Notes under the pieces: generated by a model
Database searches by the model: none
What the model was told of the DNA's origin: nothing
What the model saw: the letters and a program-made list of their open reading frames with translations, nothing else
NCBI GenBank assembly: GCA_945900775.1
Contig: CAMDJP010000003.1
Coordinates: 31,778 to 95,777 of the forward strand
DNA from: Akkermansia muciniphila
Lineage (GTDB): Bacteria; Verrucomicrobiota; Verrucomicrobiia; Limisphaerales; SIAT01
Reading direction: 5' to 3'
DNA length: 64,000 nucleotides
Translations under genes and position numbers: made by a program
In this document: positions 29,727-38,113 of the stretch, in pieces
How the letters are laid out: the number at the start of each line of letters is the position of its first letter
Position numbering within the stretch: the stretch's first letter is position 1

Positions 29727-30060
29727 TTATGCCAAAATTTCCTTCGGCACGTTTCCATGGACGTCGGTGAGGCGGAAGTCGCGACCGCCGAAACGGTAAG
29801 TCAGTTTCTCGTGATCGAGACCAAGCAAATGGAGGACCGTCGCGTAGAGATCCTAAATCTCGCACTTGTTCTCGACGGCGAAGTAACCGATCTGGGAAGA
29901 ACGACGGGCCGAACAGACCGAAGTTCGTGCAGATGCTGACCATGCGCTTCGGTTGCGTAGCGGCGGGCGAGGCGCCGGCGAGACTTTCGAGCCGCGGCAA
30001 TGCGAGCAATGCCGAGCCGGTACGGAGGAAGTGGCGACGGGTTTGATTGATTGAATTCAT
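29727..30060 (-). pseudogene. Chimeric relic: DUF1552 N-terminus joined to DUF1501 C-terminus
   Basis: From ATG 30060 the frame encodes a Tat-like start and the opening of a DUF1552 protein (INQTRRHFLRTGSALLALP, then KRMVSICTNFGLFGPSFFP). Family similarity stops at about 29893. In another frame, 29892-29727 encodes the last 55 or so residues of a DUF1501 protein: IGYFAVENKCEI, then [20 protein letters not shown], then [20 protein letters not shown] and a stop. The second part also carries an in-frame TAG at 29853-29855 where paralogues have His. The simplest reading is a deletion joining two formerly separate genes, followed by decay. It lies upstream of the intact pair at 25560-29529. Confidence 0.8.
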
Positions 30061-30186
30061 CAGGTTCAACTTTACTCACTGTTTATTTTGCTGACCTCTG
30101 TTGCCATCCTTTTTTAAATCGATGCGCTCAAACTGGAAGCGCACTTCAATATTGTCTTTCCGGCTTGGGTCGCTAACTTTCGCGCA

Positions 30187-31353
30187 ATGAACCAGAGATT
30201 CTTTCTCTCGCTGGGTGTCGCCTTGGTGACCGTGTCTGTGCAAGCAGCGGAGTCGGACCTGAAGCCAGCGCTGGCCGCGCTGAAAAAGGTCGGACCCGAG
30301 GGCCGTGGTAACGCCGAAGCGGCGAGCGCGTGGCAGACGCTTTCCAAGGCCGACGCGCACTCCATTCCCGTGTTGCTCGCTGCGATGGACGACGCCAACG
30401 ACCTCGCTGTGAACTGGCTTCGCGCGGCGGTCGACACCATCGCCGACCGCGAGTTGAAGGCTGGCGGCAAGTTACCAATAGCGGCTTTGCATGCGTTCCT
30501 CGGCGGCACGCGACATCACCCGCGCGCGCGCCGACTTGCCTTTGAATTGATTGCGCGCGTTGAACCGGCCGAAGCAGACAAGCTCGTTCCCACCTTCGCC
30601 GATGATCCGAGCGTGGAGTTGCGGCGCGATGCGGTGCAACGTCTGCTCGAAACCGCCGATGCAGCACTCGCAACGAACAAAGTCGGCGCGACGAAAGGTT
30701 TCCGCGCCGCACTCAACGCCGCGCGCGACGAGGGGCAAATCAAGAAGGCCGCCGCGGAGTTGCGTAAGCTCGGCCAAGAAGTGGATCTCCCTCGCCACTT
30801 CGGTTTCCTAATGACGTGGAAGATTATCGGCCCGTTCGACAACGCGAAGCTCGTCGGCTTCGACGCCGCTTATCCGCCGGAGAAGGAGGTCAATCTGGCC
30901 GCCGAACACGACGGCAAGGCCGGCAAGGTGCGCTGGTCGGACCTCGTCACGAAGGACGACTACGGCATGGTGAATTTCAACAAGCCGTTCGGCGACCTCA
31001 AGGGCGTGACTGGCTATGCGTTCACCGAGTTCAACGCGGCGTCGGCGCGTCCGGCGGAGTTGCGCCTCGGCTGCAAGAACGGCTGGAAGATATGGTTCAA
31101 CGGCAAGCTCCTCTTCGGCCGCGACGAGTATCATCGCGGCTCGCGCATTGATCAATATCGACTACCGATCGAGCTGAAGGCGGGCAAGAACACGCTCCTC
31201 GTAAAGGCCTGCCAGAACGAGGAAGTGAAGGACTGGACGAAGGAATGGGAATTCCAGCTCCGCGTGTGCGACGCGACGGGCACCGCCATCCTCGCGAAGG
31301 ACCGACCGGCCGCGCCCGCGAAGACCGCGTTGAAAACCACCGCGCAAAACTGA
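30187..31353 (+). CDS. Secreted helical-repeat protein with C-terminal beta-sandwich
   Basis: 388 residues with a signal peptide (about 1-20, ending VQA). Residues 25-205 are alpha-helical and repetitive, resembling HEAT repeats (for example SIPVLLAAMDDANDLAVNWL and PSVELRRDAVQRLLE). From about 215 the protein is beta-rich: it opens with TWKIIGPFDN and has a GCKNGWKIWFNGKLLFGR block, typical of galactose-binding-like sandwiches at the ends of PVC secreted proteins. It is probably co-transcribed with the PQQ-type propeller gene 6 bp downstream. No catalytic residues are recognised; a binding or scaffold role is an inference. Confidence 0.75.
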   Translation: MNQRFFLSLGVALVTVSVQAAESDLKPALAALKKVGPEGRGNAEAASAWQTLSKADAHSIPVLLAAMDDANDLAVNWLRAAVDTIADRELKAGGKLPIAALHAFLGGTRHHPRARRLAFELIARVEPAEADKLVPTFADDPSVELRRDAVQRLLETADAALATNKVGATKGFRAALNAARDEGQIKKAAAELRKLGQEVDLPRHFGFLMTWKIIGPFDNAKLVGFDAAYPPEKEVNLAAEHDGKAGKVRWSDLVTKDDYGMVNFNKPFGDLKGVTGYAFTEFNAASARPAELRLGCKNGWKIWFNGKLLFGRDEYHRGSRIDQYRLPIELKAGKNTLLVKACQNEEVKDWTKEWEFQLRVCDATGTAILAKDRPAAPAKTALKTTAQN

Positions 31354-31359
31354 GGTACT

Positions 31360-32556
31360 ATGAAGAAGCTTTTCGCAATCTCCCTCCTCGCAATCGCTGC
31401 GAACGCGCTCACCGCCGCCGACTGGCTGCAGTTCCGCGGACCCAACGGCACCGGCATCGCCGCTGAAACGAGTGCACCGACCAAACTCACCGAGCAGAGC
31501 GTCGTGTGGAAAATCCCCCTGCCGGGCCGCGGCCTTTCCAGCGCCATCGTCGTTGGCGAGCGCGTGTTCGTCACCGCGTCGAGCGGCGTGGAGCAGGATC
31601 GCCTGCACGTGCTCTGCTTCAGCGCGAAGGACGGCTCGAAGCTCTGGGAGCGCCAGTTCTGGGCCACCGGCCGCACGATGACGCACCACAAGACCGCGGG
31701 AGCCGCGCCCACGCCGTGCAGTGACGGCAAACGCCTCTTCTGCATCTTCTCCTCGAACGACGTCGCCTGCCTCGACCTCGATGGGAACGTGCTCTGGCTG
31801 CGCGGCCTCGGACGCGATTATCCGAACGCGAGCAACAGCCTCGGCATGGCCTCCAGCCCCGTCATCGTGGGCGACACGCTCATCTGCCAGGTGGAAAACG
31901 ACAGCGAATCATTCGCCGTCGGGCTCGACGCCACGACCGGCGCGAACCGCTGGAAACTCGATCGGCCGAAGATGGCGAACTGGACCTCGCCACTCATCCT
32001 ACCGGGCGCAAGCGCCCTGGTCGTGCTGCAATCTGGTAAGGGCCTCAGCGCCATCGAACCGCGCACCGGCAAGGAGATGTGGTATTACACCGACGGCGCG
32101 GCAACGATCCCGTCGAGCACCTTCGCCAACGGCGTCTTCTACGCCGCGGCCAAGGGCATTACCGCACTCCGGCCCGCCGCCGGCAACCCGCATCCCGAGC
32201 AGCTCTGGCAGACCGCTCAGCTCAGCCCCGCCACCGCCAGCCCGATTGTGATTGGTGGCAAAATCTTCGCGCTGAACAACGCCGGCATCCTCAGCGCCGG
32301 CGACGTGAAAGACGGCGCTCGCCTCTGGCAGCTGCGGCTCACCGGACCCTTCAGCGGCTCGCCGGTGGCAGTCGGTGCGCATCTCTATCTCGCGAACGAA
32401 AAGGGACTCGTGCAGGTGGTGAACACCGCCGCAGCCGAAGGCGAGGTCGCCAGCACGCTTGATTTGAAAGAAATCGTCCTCGCCACGCCCTCCGTCGCGC
32501 ACGGCGCGCTCTACATCCGTAGCGACAAGACGCTCTGGAAACTCGGCGCGCGCTGA
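31360..32556 (+). CDS. Secreted PQQ-like beta-propeller protein
   Basis: 398 residues with a signal peptide (about 1-20). The mature protein shows repeating propeller blades with W-x-x-D/G-x-x-T-G spacing (for example AKDGSKLWERQ, LDLDGNVLWLRG, DATTGANRWKLDRPK, EPRTGKEMWYYTDG). It opens with DWLQFRGPNGTGIAAE, a start common in PVC PQQ-repeat proteins. Genuine quinoprotein dehydrogenase residues are not evident, so it is more like the BamB/PQQ-repeat binding type. TGAGG 4 bp before the ATG is a plausible ribosome-binding site. It follows the helical-repeat gene by 6 bp. Confidence 0.88.
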   Translation: MKKLFAISLLAIAANALTAADWLQFRGPNGTGIAAETSAPTKLTEQSVVWKIPLPGRGLSSAIVVGERVFVTASSGVEQDRLHVLCFSAKDGSKLWERQFWATGRTMTHHKTAGAAPTPCSDGKRLFCIFSSNDVACLDLDGNVLWLRGLGRDYPNASNSLGMASSPVIVGDTLICQVENDSESFAVGLDATTGANRWKLDRPKMANWTSPLILPGASALVVLQSGKGLSAIEPRTGKEMWYYTDGAATIPSSTFANGVFYAAAKGITALRPAAGNPHPEQLWQTAQLSPATASPIVIGGKIFALNNAGILSAGDVKDGARLWQLRLTGPFSGSPVAVGAHLYLANEKGLVQVVNTAAAEGEVASTLDLKEIVLATPSVAHGALYIRSDKTLWKLGAR

Positions 32557-32579
32557 GCGCGAAGTTTTCCTGCCGCCGT

Positions 32580-33377
32580 TCAGCGCAACTGCTCGCGCAG
32601 CCACTCGGGTCGGTCGGTGGTGATGCCGTCCACGCCCGCCGCCACCAATGCGCGCGCGGCAGCGGCGTCGTTCACAGTCCAAACGTAAAACTTCAGACCC
32701 GCCGCGTGGGTCTTCTTCACGAACGCCGCGTCAATCGGACCTTTGTAGCTGAGGCTGATTCCGTCCAAGCCGGCGGACTTCGCCTTCTGAATCAACTCCT
32801 CGGGCAGCGGCGTCCACGCGCCGGTCTGCTTCTCTTGCTTAAAGCTCGCGAGAAAAAACACCGGGGTTTTCGGGAAAAGCTTCTTCGCCTTCACGCACAC
32901 ATCGTACTTGAAGCTGATGATGGCGAGGTGCGCCGCCGAACGACCGGATGCCCGGATGTCGCGCTCCAACTCGGGCAACACCTCGACGCCGCATTTGATC
33001 TCGATCACGAGCCGTTTGCCTTCGGGGATCAGCGCAAGCACCTCGGCGAGCGTGGGGAGTTTCTCTCCCTTCCACTTCGGGTCTTTCCATCCGCCCGCGT
33101 CGAGCGCGCGCAGATGGCTCAACGTGCTTTCGGCCACCTTCTTCATCACACCGGTTGTGCGCTTCGTGTCGGCGTCGTGGAGGCAGATGATCTTGCCGTC
33201 CTGAGTGAGCCAGATGTCGAGCTCGACGGCGTCGGCGCGCTGTTGCCAGCCGAGCTTGAAGGCGGCGAGCGTGTTCTCCGGTGCCTCGTGCGAGGCGCCA
33301 CGGTGCGCAATGATTTCGAGGGCGGATGCCTCGGTGGCAAGGCCGAGCAGCAACCAGATTAATACGATTGTCTTCAT
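32580..33377 (-). CDS. Secreted glycerophosphodiester phosphodiesterase
   Basis: 265 residues from ATG 33377; the frame is open further upstream, but the signal peptide (MKTIVLIWLLLGLATEASA) fixes the start. The GDPD TIM-barrel signature is intact: first catalytic His in IIAHRGASHEAPENT, metal-binding acidic pair in VELDIWLTQDG and second His in ICLHDAD. A C-terminal block LKFYVWTVND and GVDGITTDRPEWL completes the barrel. It hydrolyses glycerophosphodiesters to glycerol 3-phosphate and an alcohol, here probably in the periplasm. It is convergent with the PQQ-type gene and divergent from the SMP-30 gene. Confidence 0.94.
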   Translation of the reverse strand: MKTIVLIWLLLGLATEASALEIIAHRGASHEAPENTLAAFKLGWQQRADAVELDIWLTQDGKIICLHDADTKRTTGVMKKVAESTLSHLRALDAGGWKDPKWKGEKLPTLAEVLALIPEGKRLVIEIKCGVEVLPELERDIRASGRSAAHLAIISFKYDVCVKAKKLFPKTPVFFLASFKQEKQTGAWTPLPEELIQKAKSAGLDGISLSYKGPIDAAFVKKTHAAGLKFYVWTVNDAAAARALVAAGVDGITTDRPEWLREQLR

Positions 33378-33530
33378 GGCAAAAGCGTTGCTGGGACTAC
33401 TACCATTCGTTTCCCTACGACGGCGAGCCTCAACTCCGCGTGAGGCCGATGACTGTTCGCCGGCACACTGGGTTTTGCTTGAATTCAGTGAGCTCGAAAT
33501 CCAAGCTCGCCGAACCAAACGCTTACACTT

Positions 33531-34640
33531 ATGAGCACTTCACTCAATCGCCGTTCCTTCCTCGCCACCGCCGCCGGCGCCGCCACAGCAGCCGCAGCCG
33601 CACTCACCCATCGCTCCGCCAACGCCGCTGAGCGTGATTGGTCGGGTCAGACGCCCACGCGCTATCCCGATCCGGACATCCTCGCGCTCGACAAGCGATT
33701 CAACAAATACAAGCTCGGCAACACGCCGCTCCAGCGCATTTATCACAGCGGTAAAACTCTCTGGACCGAAGGCCCCGCATGGAATGGCGTCGGCCGTTAT
33801 CTGCTTTGGAGCGACATCCCGAATAACATCCAGCAGCGCTGGCTGGAGGAGGACGGCCACGTGAGCACGTTCCGCAATCCGGCGGGTAACTCGAACGGCA
33901 ACACGTTCGACTTCGAGGGCCGCCAGATTTCGTGTGAGCACGGCCCCCGCCGCGTCGTGCGCTACGAACACAACGGCACCATGACCGTGCTGGCCGATAA
34001 ATTCGGCGGCAAGGAGTTCAACGCGCCGAACGACGCCGTCGTCCATCCGAATGGCGACATCTGGTTCACCGACCCCGGCTACGGCGGTCTGATGATTTAC
34101 GAAGGCAACCGCGTGAACAGTGGTTCCGTCCAACCGAACCAGAAGGAAGCCGTCTATCGCATCGATGGCAAGACCGGCCAACTAGAGAAGGTCACCGACG
34201 AAGTCTTCAAACCGAACGGCCTCTGCTTCTCGCCCGATTACAAAAAGCTCTACGTCGCGGACACCGGCGCGAGTCATTACGACAATGCGCCCAAATGCAT
34301 TTGGGGGTTCGAGGTGACGAATGAAAAGAAGCTCAAGGGCCGACGCGAGTTCGCCTCGATGGTCCTCAAAGGCCATCCCAAGGGCGATGTCGCCGGCATG
34401 GCCGACGGCATCCGCTGCGACGTCGATGGTAACATCTGGTCCAGCGCCGGTTGGGTCGGCGCCGGCTACGACGGCGTGCACATCTTCGCCCCCGACGGCC
34501 AGCGTATCGGCCAAATCCTCCTGCCCGAGATCTGCTCGAACGTCTGCTTCGGCGGCACGCGTCGCAACCGCCTCTTCATGACCGCCAGCACCTCCGTGTA
34601 CGCGATGTACGTGGAGACTCAAGGCGCGCACATCACCTGA
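33531..34640 (+). CDS. SMP-30/gluconolactonase-family protein, Tat-exported
   Basis: 369 residues. The Tat signal is NRRSFLATAAGAATAAAAAL near 6-25. The mature six-bladed propeller has the family blocks LWTEGPAWNGVGRYLLWSD, NTFDFEGRQISCEHGPRRV, NAPNDAVVHPNGDIWFTDPG and PNGLCFSPDYKKLYVADTG. These include the acidic and Asn residues that bind the catalytic divalent metal. Relatives open aldonolactones such as gluconolactone. It stands alone on the plus strand, convergent with the sugar ABC permease gene, so a role in the same sugar pathway is plausible but inferred. Confidence 0.93.
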   Translation: MSTSLNRRSFLATAAGAATAAAAALTHRSANAAERDWSGQTPTRYPDPDILALDKRFNKYKLGNTPLQRIYHSGKTLWTEGPAWNGVGRYLLWSDIPNNIQQRWLEEDGHVSTFRNPAGNSNGNTFDFEGRQISCEHGPRRVVRYEHNGTMTVLADKFGGKEFNAPNDAVVHPNGDIWFTDPGYGGLMIYEGNRVNSGSVQPNQKEAVYRIDGKTGQLEKVTDEVFKPNGLCFSPDYKKLYVADTGASHYDNAPKCIWGFEVTNEKKLKGRREFASMVLKGHPKGDVAGMADGIRCDVDGNIWSSAGWVGAGYDGVHIFAPDGQRIGQILLPEICSNVCFGGTRRNRLFMTASTSVYAMYVETQGAHIT

Positions 34641-34657
34641 ACCTTCCTAGCGCTGGC

Positions 34658-35998
34658 TCAGACGCGCTGGGACGCGCGCCGGCGCAACTGGTCCAGCAGC
34701 ACGGCGCCGAGGATGACGAGGCCGAGCACGACTTTCTGCGTGTAACTTTCGACGTTCATCAAGTTCATGCCGTTTTGGATTACGGCGATGGTGAAGGCAC
34801 CAATAAGCGTTCCGAACATCCGGCCTGAACCGCCATTCAAACTGGCCCCGCCCACCACCACTGCGGCGATGACATAGAGCTCGTACATGCCGCCGTACGT
34901 CGGCGCACCGCTCTTGAGCTGCGAGGCGAGTAGCACCCCGCCCAACCCAGCAAGCAGGCCGCTCGCCACGTAGGTCGCCAGCAGCACGCGTCGGATCGGC
35001 ACACCGGAATATTCGGCCGCCAGGCGGTTGCCACCGACGGCGTAGATGTAACGACCGAGAACGGTGCGCGTCATCACGATGTGCGCGCCAAGATAGAGCA
35101 GAACCATCAGCACGACCGCGTTGGGGAGGCTCAAGAAATCCGCGCCGCGACCCAGCCAGACAAACGAGTCCGGCACTTGATAGACCGATTGCCCGTGCGA
35201 CAGCAGAAAGGCACCGCCGCTCGCCACCAGCATCATCGCCAACGTGACGATGAATGGCGGCAGGCCGAACCGCGTGACCAACCCGCCGTTGATCGCACCC
35301 GCGACGCCGGAAGCTGCGATTGCCAGCAGGCTCGCGATGATCATTCCGAACGACCCGGCGTCGGTGCCGCCGAAGCCGTCGCGGATCAACACGCCCGTGA
35401 CCACCGCCGAGAGCGCGATGAGGCTGCCGACGGAGAGGTCAATGCCGCCGCCCACGATGACCAGTGTCATGCCGATGGCGACGATAGCGATGACGGCGAT
35501 TTGGTTGGCGATGTTGAGCAGGTTGTCGCGCTTGAGGAAGTTGGGCCAGCGGTAGGTCTGCGGTTGCACGATGGGCGGTTTTCCGAGCGCGGGGAAGTCG
35601 GTGGGGAGGTCGGCAAAAACAAGCCATGCCGCGCTGGCCTGTGTGGTCGCAATGGCGTCGAGCTTGCCGGCGGACGCAGCGGTTTGCATCGCGGCGCGGG
35701 CGTCTTTGGGTTCGCCTTTCACGGTAGCGACAACGGTCACGCCGGCTTTCGTGAGCGTTGCTTCGAGCGTGTCGGCGAACGCGGCGGCGTCCGATTGGCT
35801 CGGCACGGCGATGAGGACGCGGGCGGATTTGCCAAACTGGCTTGTGATACTAGCGGCGAGTTGACGCGCGGCGTCCGTGCCGGTGGGATGCTGATCGGTG
35901 TGCGTGGCGAAACTGAAGAAGGCACAGAGGAGAGCGAGCACCACGACCATGCCGTAGTCGGCGAGGAGGCGGGAGAGAGCGGAGGAGCGCGAGGTCAT
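34658..35998 (-). CDS. RbsC-type sugar ABC transporter permease with extra periplasmic domain
   Basis: 446 residues, against about 320-340 for typical RbsC. After TM1 (about 15-32) comes an insertion of about 115 residues (34-150). It has an alternating beta-alpha-beta pattern (ARVLIAVPSQSD, TLTKAGVTVVATVKG, AWLVFADLP) like half of a Rossmannoid substrate-binding protein. The RbsC core then resumes with LLNIANQIAVIAIVAIGMTL and GGGIDLSVGS, followed by about eight membrane helices and the EAA-like cytoplasmic loop (GGNRLAAEYSGVPIRRVLL). ATG 35998 was chosen; GTG at 36007 is possible. It ends a minus-strand run with a mutarotase-like gene, an AroE-like gene and an RbsB-like gene. No ABC ATPase gene lies in the window. 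Confidence 0.92.
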   Translation of the reverse strand: MTSRSSALSRLLADYGMVVVLALLCAFFSFATHTDQHPTGTDAARQLAASITSQFGKSARVLIAVPSQSDAAAFADTLEATLTKAGVTVVATVKGEPKDARAAMQTAASAGKLDAIATTQASAAWLVFADLPTDFPALGKPPIVQPQTYRWPNFLKRDNLLNIANQIAVIAIVAIGMTLVIVGGGIDLSVGSLIALSAVVTGVLIRDGFGGTDAGSFGMIIASLLAIAASGVAGAINGGLVTRFGLPPFIVTLAMMLVASGGAFLLSHGQSVYQVPDSFVWLGRGADFLSLPNAVVLMVLLYLGAHIVMTRTVLGRYIYAVGGNRLAAEYSGVPIRRVLLATYVASGLLAGLGGVLLASQLKSGAPTYGGMYELYVIAAVVVGGASLNGGSGRMFGTLIGAFTIAVIQNGMNLMNVESYTQKVVLGLVILGAVLLDQLRRRASQRV

Positions 35999-36038
35999 GC
36001 GCCGCACTTTATATTCGCCGCAGTCGCGTCGGTCCGCG

Positions 36039-37244
36039 TCACAACTTCCCCGCCTTCAGAAACTCATGGCGCACGGGCGCGGTCACGCGCTGACCAGTGG
36101 TGGAGATGAAGGTGATTTGGCCGGGCGCGAACTCGAGCGTCTTCACCTCGGTGAAGCCGCTCGGCACACGCACGACGCCTTGGATGTAGTTTACCGCCGT
36201 GGGGCGCGTGGCGCTGAGTTCGATGCTCGTCGCGATGCCTTCCTTCGTCAGCAGGTTCGGCGCGATGGACGCCGCGAGACCGTCGGCCCAGTGACCAGTG
36301 ATGTCTTCGATGCCGACGCAATTGTTGCGGCCAAACCACGGCAAGCCGTGACGCCCGTGGTTCTCGAGCCAGAAGAGCGTGCCGTTCAAAACCGCCGGAT
36401 CTTTGAGCGCGAACCACACCCAACCTTCATCGCCGCGCGTGGCGGTGACCCACGCAGGCGCGCCAGGTTCGTTCAGCAGCAGCACGAGGTCAGCGTGTCC
36501 TTTGCGCGCGGGGAGCGAGGCGAAGTCGGCGTCAGGCGCGCCCTTCCACGCGACGGGGACTTTGTGCAGGTCGGTGAAGCGCGCGCCGATTTGCAGGGCT
36601 TGATACTCGGCCTGCTTCGGGTCGCTGAAAAGGCCGGGCGCGACCATGCCGAACTTGAACGGGCTCGTCGCGATGCGGAACGCGCCTTCCTTCTCCGGCA
36701 TCGCGAGCGTGGCGTGGTGGCCGAGAGGCGTCTTACCCGCGAAACCTTCGATGAGGTGGCGCGAGTAAACGACGTTATGGCCGTCCACGAGAGAAAGTTC
36801 TTTCGTCACTTTGCCGGCGCGGACTTTGGTTTCAAGAACCGTAGTGAGCGTGGTGATGTCGCCGGTCTTCTTTGTGGCAACGTGTTTCCACGGCGAACCG
36901 GCGGTCTCGCCGTGCGGTGGATGCTTCTCACCGTTGACTGCGTCGCCATTGCCACCGAAAGGCATGCAGAAGAAATCGCCGCGCAACGGCACGAGCACGG
37001 GCACGGGATAGGCGTGCTTCTCTCCCTGCCATGGGCTGATGTGGTAAGGCTGCACCGGCTTGGCGGAGTCGCGGTAGAACATGACCGGTGCCATATGCCC
37101 GCCGAGGTGCGTGAGCGAGAGCTCGACCTGCGGCGTCGCAAGAATCCAACTCGGTTGCGAGGCGACGGTGCGGGTCTTCTCCCCGGGGCCGGCATGGGCA
37201 GCAAGCGCGAGGGTGAAGAAGGTTAAGGGGACAGTGTTTTTCAT
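36039..37244 (-). CDS. Secreted protein, possibly aldose-epimerase/mutarotase-like
   Basis: 401 residues from ATG 37244, with a signal peptide (about 1-19, ending AHA). The mature part is beta-rich. It opens with VELSLTHLGGHMAPVMFYRD, which resembles the start of galactose-mutarotase-like folds, and has a block GDFFCMPFGGNGDAVNGEKH near 90-110. I cannot place catalytic residues with certainty. It lies 16 bp downstream of the AroE-like gene and 40 bp upstream of the RbsC-like gene, so a sugar-modifying role fits the context. The family call is tentative; the gene itself is well supported. Confidence 0.7.
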   Translation of the reverse strand: MKNTVPLTFFTLALAAHAGPGEKTRTVASQPSWILATPQVELSLTHLGGHMAPVMFYRDSAKPVQPYHISPWQGEKHAYPVPVLVPLRGDFFCMPFGGNGDAVNGEKHPPHGETAGSPWKHVATKKTGDITTLTTVLETKVRAGKVTKELSLVDGHNVVYSRHLIEGFAGKTPLGHHATLAMPEKEGAFRIATSPFKFGMVAPGLFSDPKQAEYQALQIGARFTDLHKVPVAWKGAPDADFASLPARKGHADLVLLLNEPGAPAWVTATRGDEGWVWFALKDPAVLNGTLFWLENHGRHGLPWFGRNNCVGIEDITGHWADGLAASIAPNLLTKEGIATSIELSATRPTAVNYIQGVVRVPSGFTEVKTLEFAPGQITFISTTGQRVTAPVRHEFLKAGKL

Positions 37245-37260
37245 AGATTGAGTTGGTTGA

Positions 37261-38112
37261 TTAAAGTCCCATCGCTTGTTCGAGGGCAATGCGCATCGCG
37301 CCGGCATCTGGGTTCACGCCGGTCCAATACTGCACACCGATGGCACCTTGGTTCACGAGCATCCCGAGGCCGTCGAGCGTGCGGCAGCCGCGCGCGGCGG
37401 CATCGCGGAGCAGACGCGTCTGCGGCGGACTGAAGACCACGTCGGCGACGACCATGTTCGGCTTGAGGGAATCCAAGTTCAACGCGAGCCGCGCATCGGC
37501 GTTGTAGAGACCGATGGAGCTGGCGTTGATGACGATGTCGGTTGCGGGAGGAACCGTGTAGTCGCCCCGCCAGACGACGAAATCAGCATCGAGCTTCGCC
37601 TTGGTGCGGAGAGTATCCACGAGTTCGCGTCCGCGCGGCTCACTGCGATTAACGACAGTGATGTGCTTCGCGCCAACGAGTCCGACTTCCACCGCCACAG
37701 CTCGCGCCGCACCGCCCGCGCCAAACATCACGATGTTCTTTCCGCGCGGGTCGCAGATTTCTTGCAACGACTTGAGGAAGCCCTTGCCATCCGTGTTCTC
37801 GCCAATGAGCTGCTCGCCGCGGCGGACGACGCAGTTCACCGCGCCGATGAGCGCAGCGGATTCGCCGAGACCGTCGAGCAGCGGGATGACCGCGACCTTG
37901 TGCGGCATGGAACAATTAAAGCCGCGGAAGCCCATCGCGCGCGCGCCGCGCACGGCGTCGGCGAGTCCGGCGGGTGGCACCTCCATATTCACATAGCGCC
38001 AGTGCAGGTCGTGGTGACGGAAGGCGGCCTCGACCATCGCGACGGTGGGATTGCCCGCAGCACCTTGTGACAGCGAGCCGACGAGTTCGTGGAGGAAGTT
38101 CTGCGAGGCCAT
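37261..38112 (-). CDS. Shikimate/quinate dehydrogenase-family protein (AroE paralogue)
   Basis: 283 residues from ATG 38112. The catalytic Lys (FNCSMPHKVAV) and Asp (GENTDGKGF) of AroE are both present, and the nucleotide-binding loop is FGAGGAARAVAVE. The N-terminal substrate loop, normally S-x-S before a conserved N or H, is altered: it reads VGSLSQGAAGNPTVAMVEAAF in this stretch. The gene is embedded between sugar transporter genes, with 1 bp after the RbsB-like stop and 16 bp before the mutarotase-like gene. A biosynthetic aroE would not normally sit there. A role in oxidising a cyclic polyol, quinate or sugar-derived substrate is inferred. Confidence 0.9.
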   Translation of the reverse strand: MASQNFLHELVGSLSQGAAGNPTVAMVEAAFRHHDLHWRYVNMEVPPAGLADAVRGARAMGFRGFNCSMPHKVAVIPLLDGLGESAALIGAVNCVVRRGEQLIGENTDGKGFLKSLQEICDPRGKNIVMFGAGGAARAVAVEVGLVGAKHITVVNRSEPRGRELVDTLRTKAKLDADFVVWRGDYTVPPATDIVINASSIGLYNADARLALNLDSLKPNMVVADVVFSPPQTRLLRDAAARGCRTLDGLGMLVNQGAIGVQYWTGVNPDAGAMRIALEQAMGL

Positions 38113-38113
38113 G

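Noticed and set aside
29757..29939. Plus-strand short frame in the relic region
   Set aside because: It is the antisense of the DUF1501 tail, which explains its composition.
33378..33518. Longer start for the glycerophosphodiesterase gene
   Set aside because: It would bury the clear signal peptide that begins at ATG 33377.
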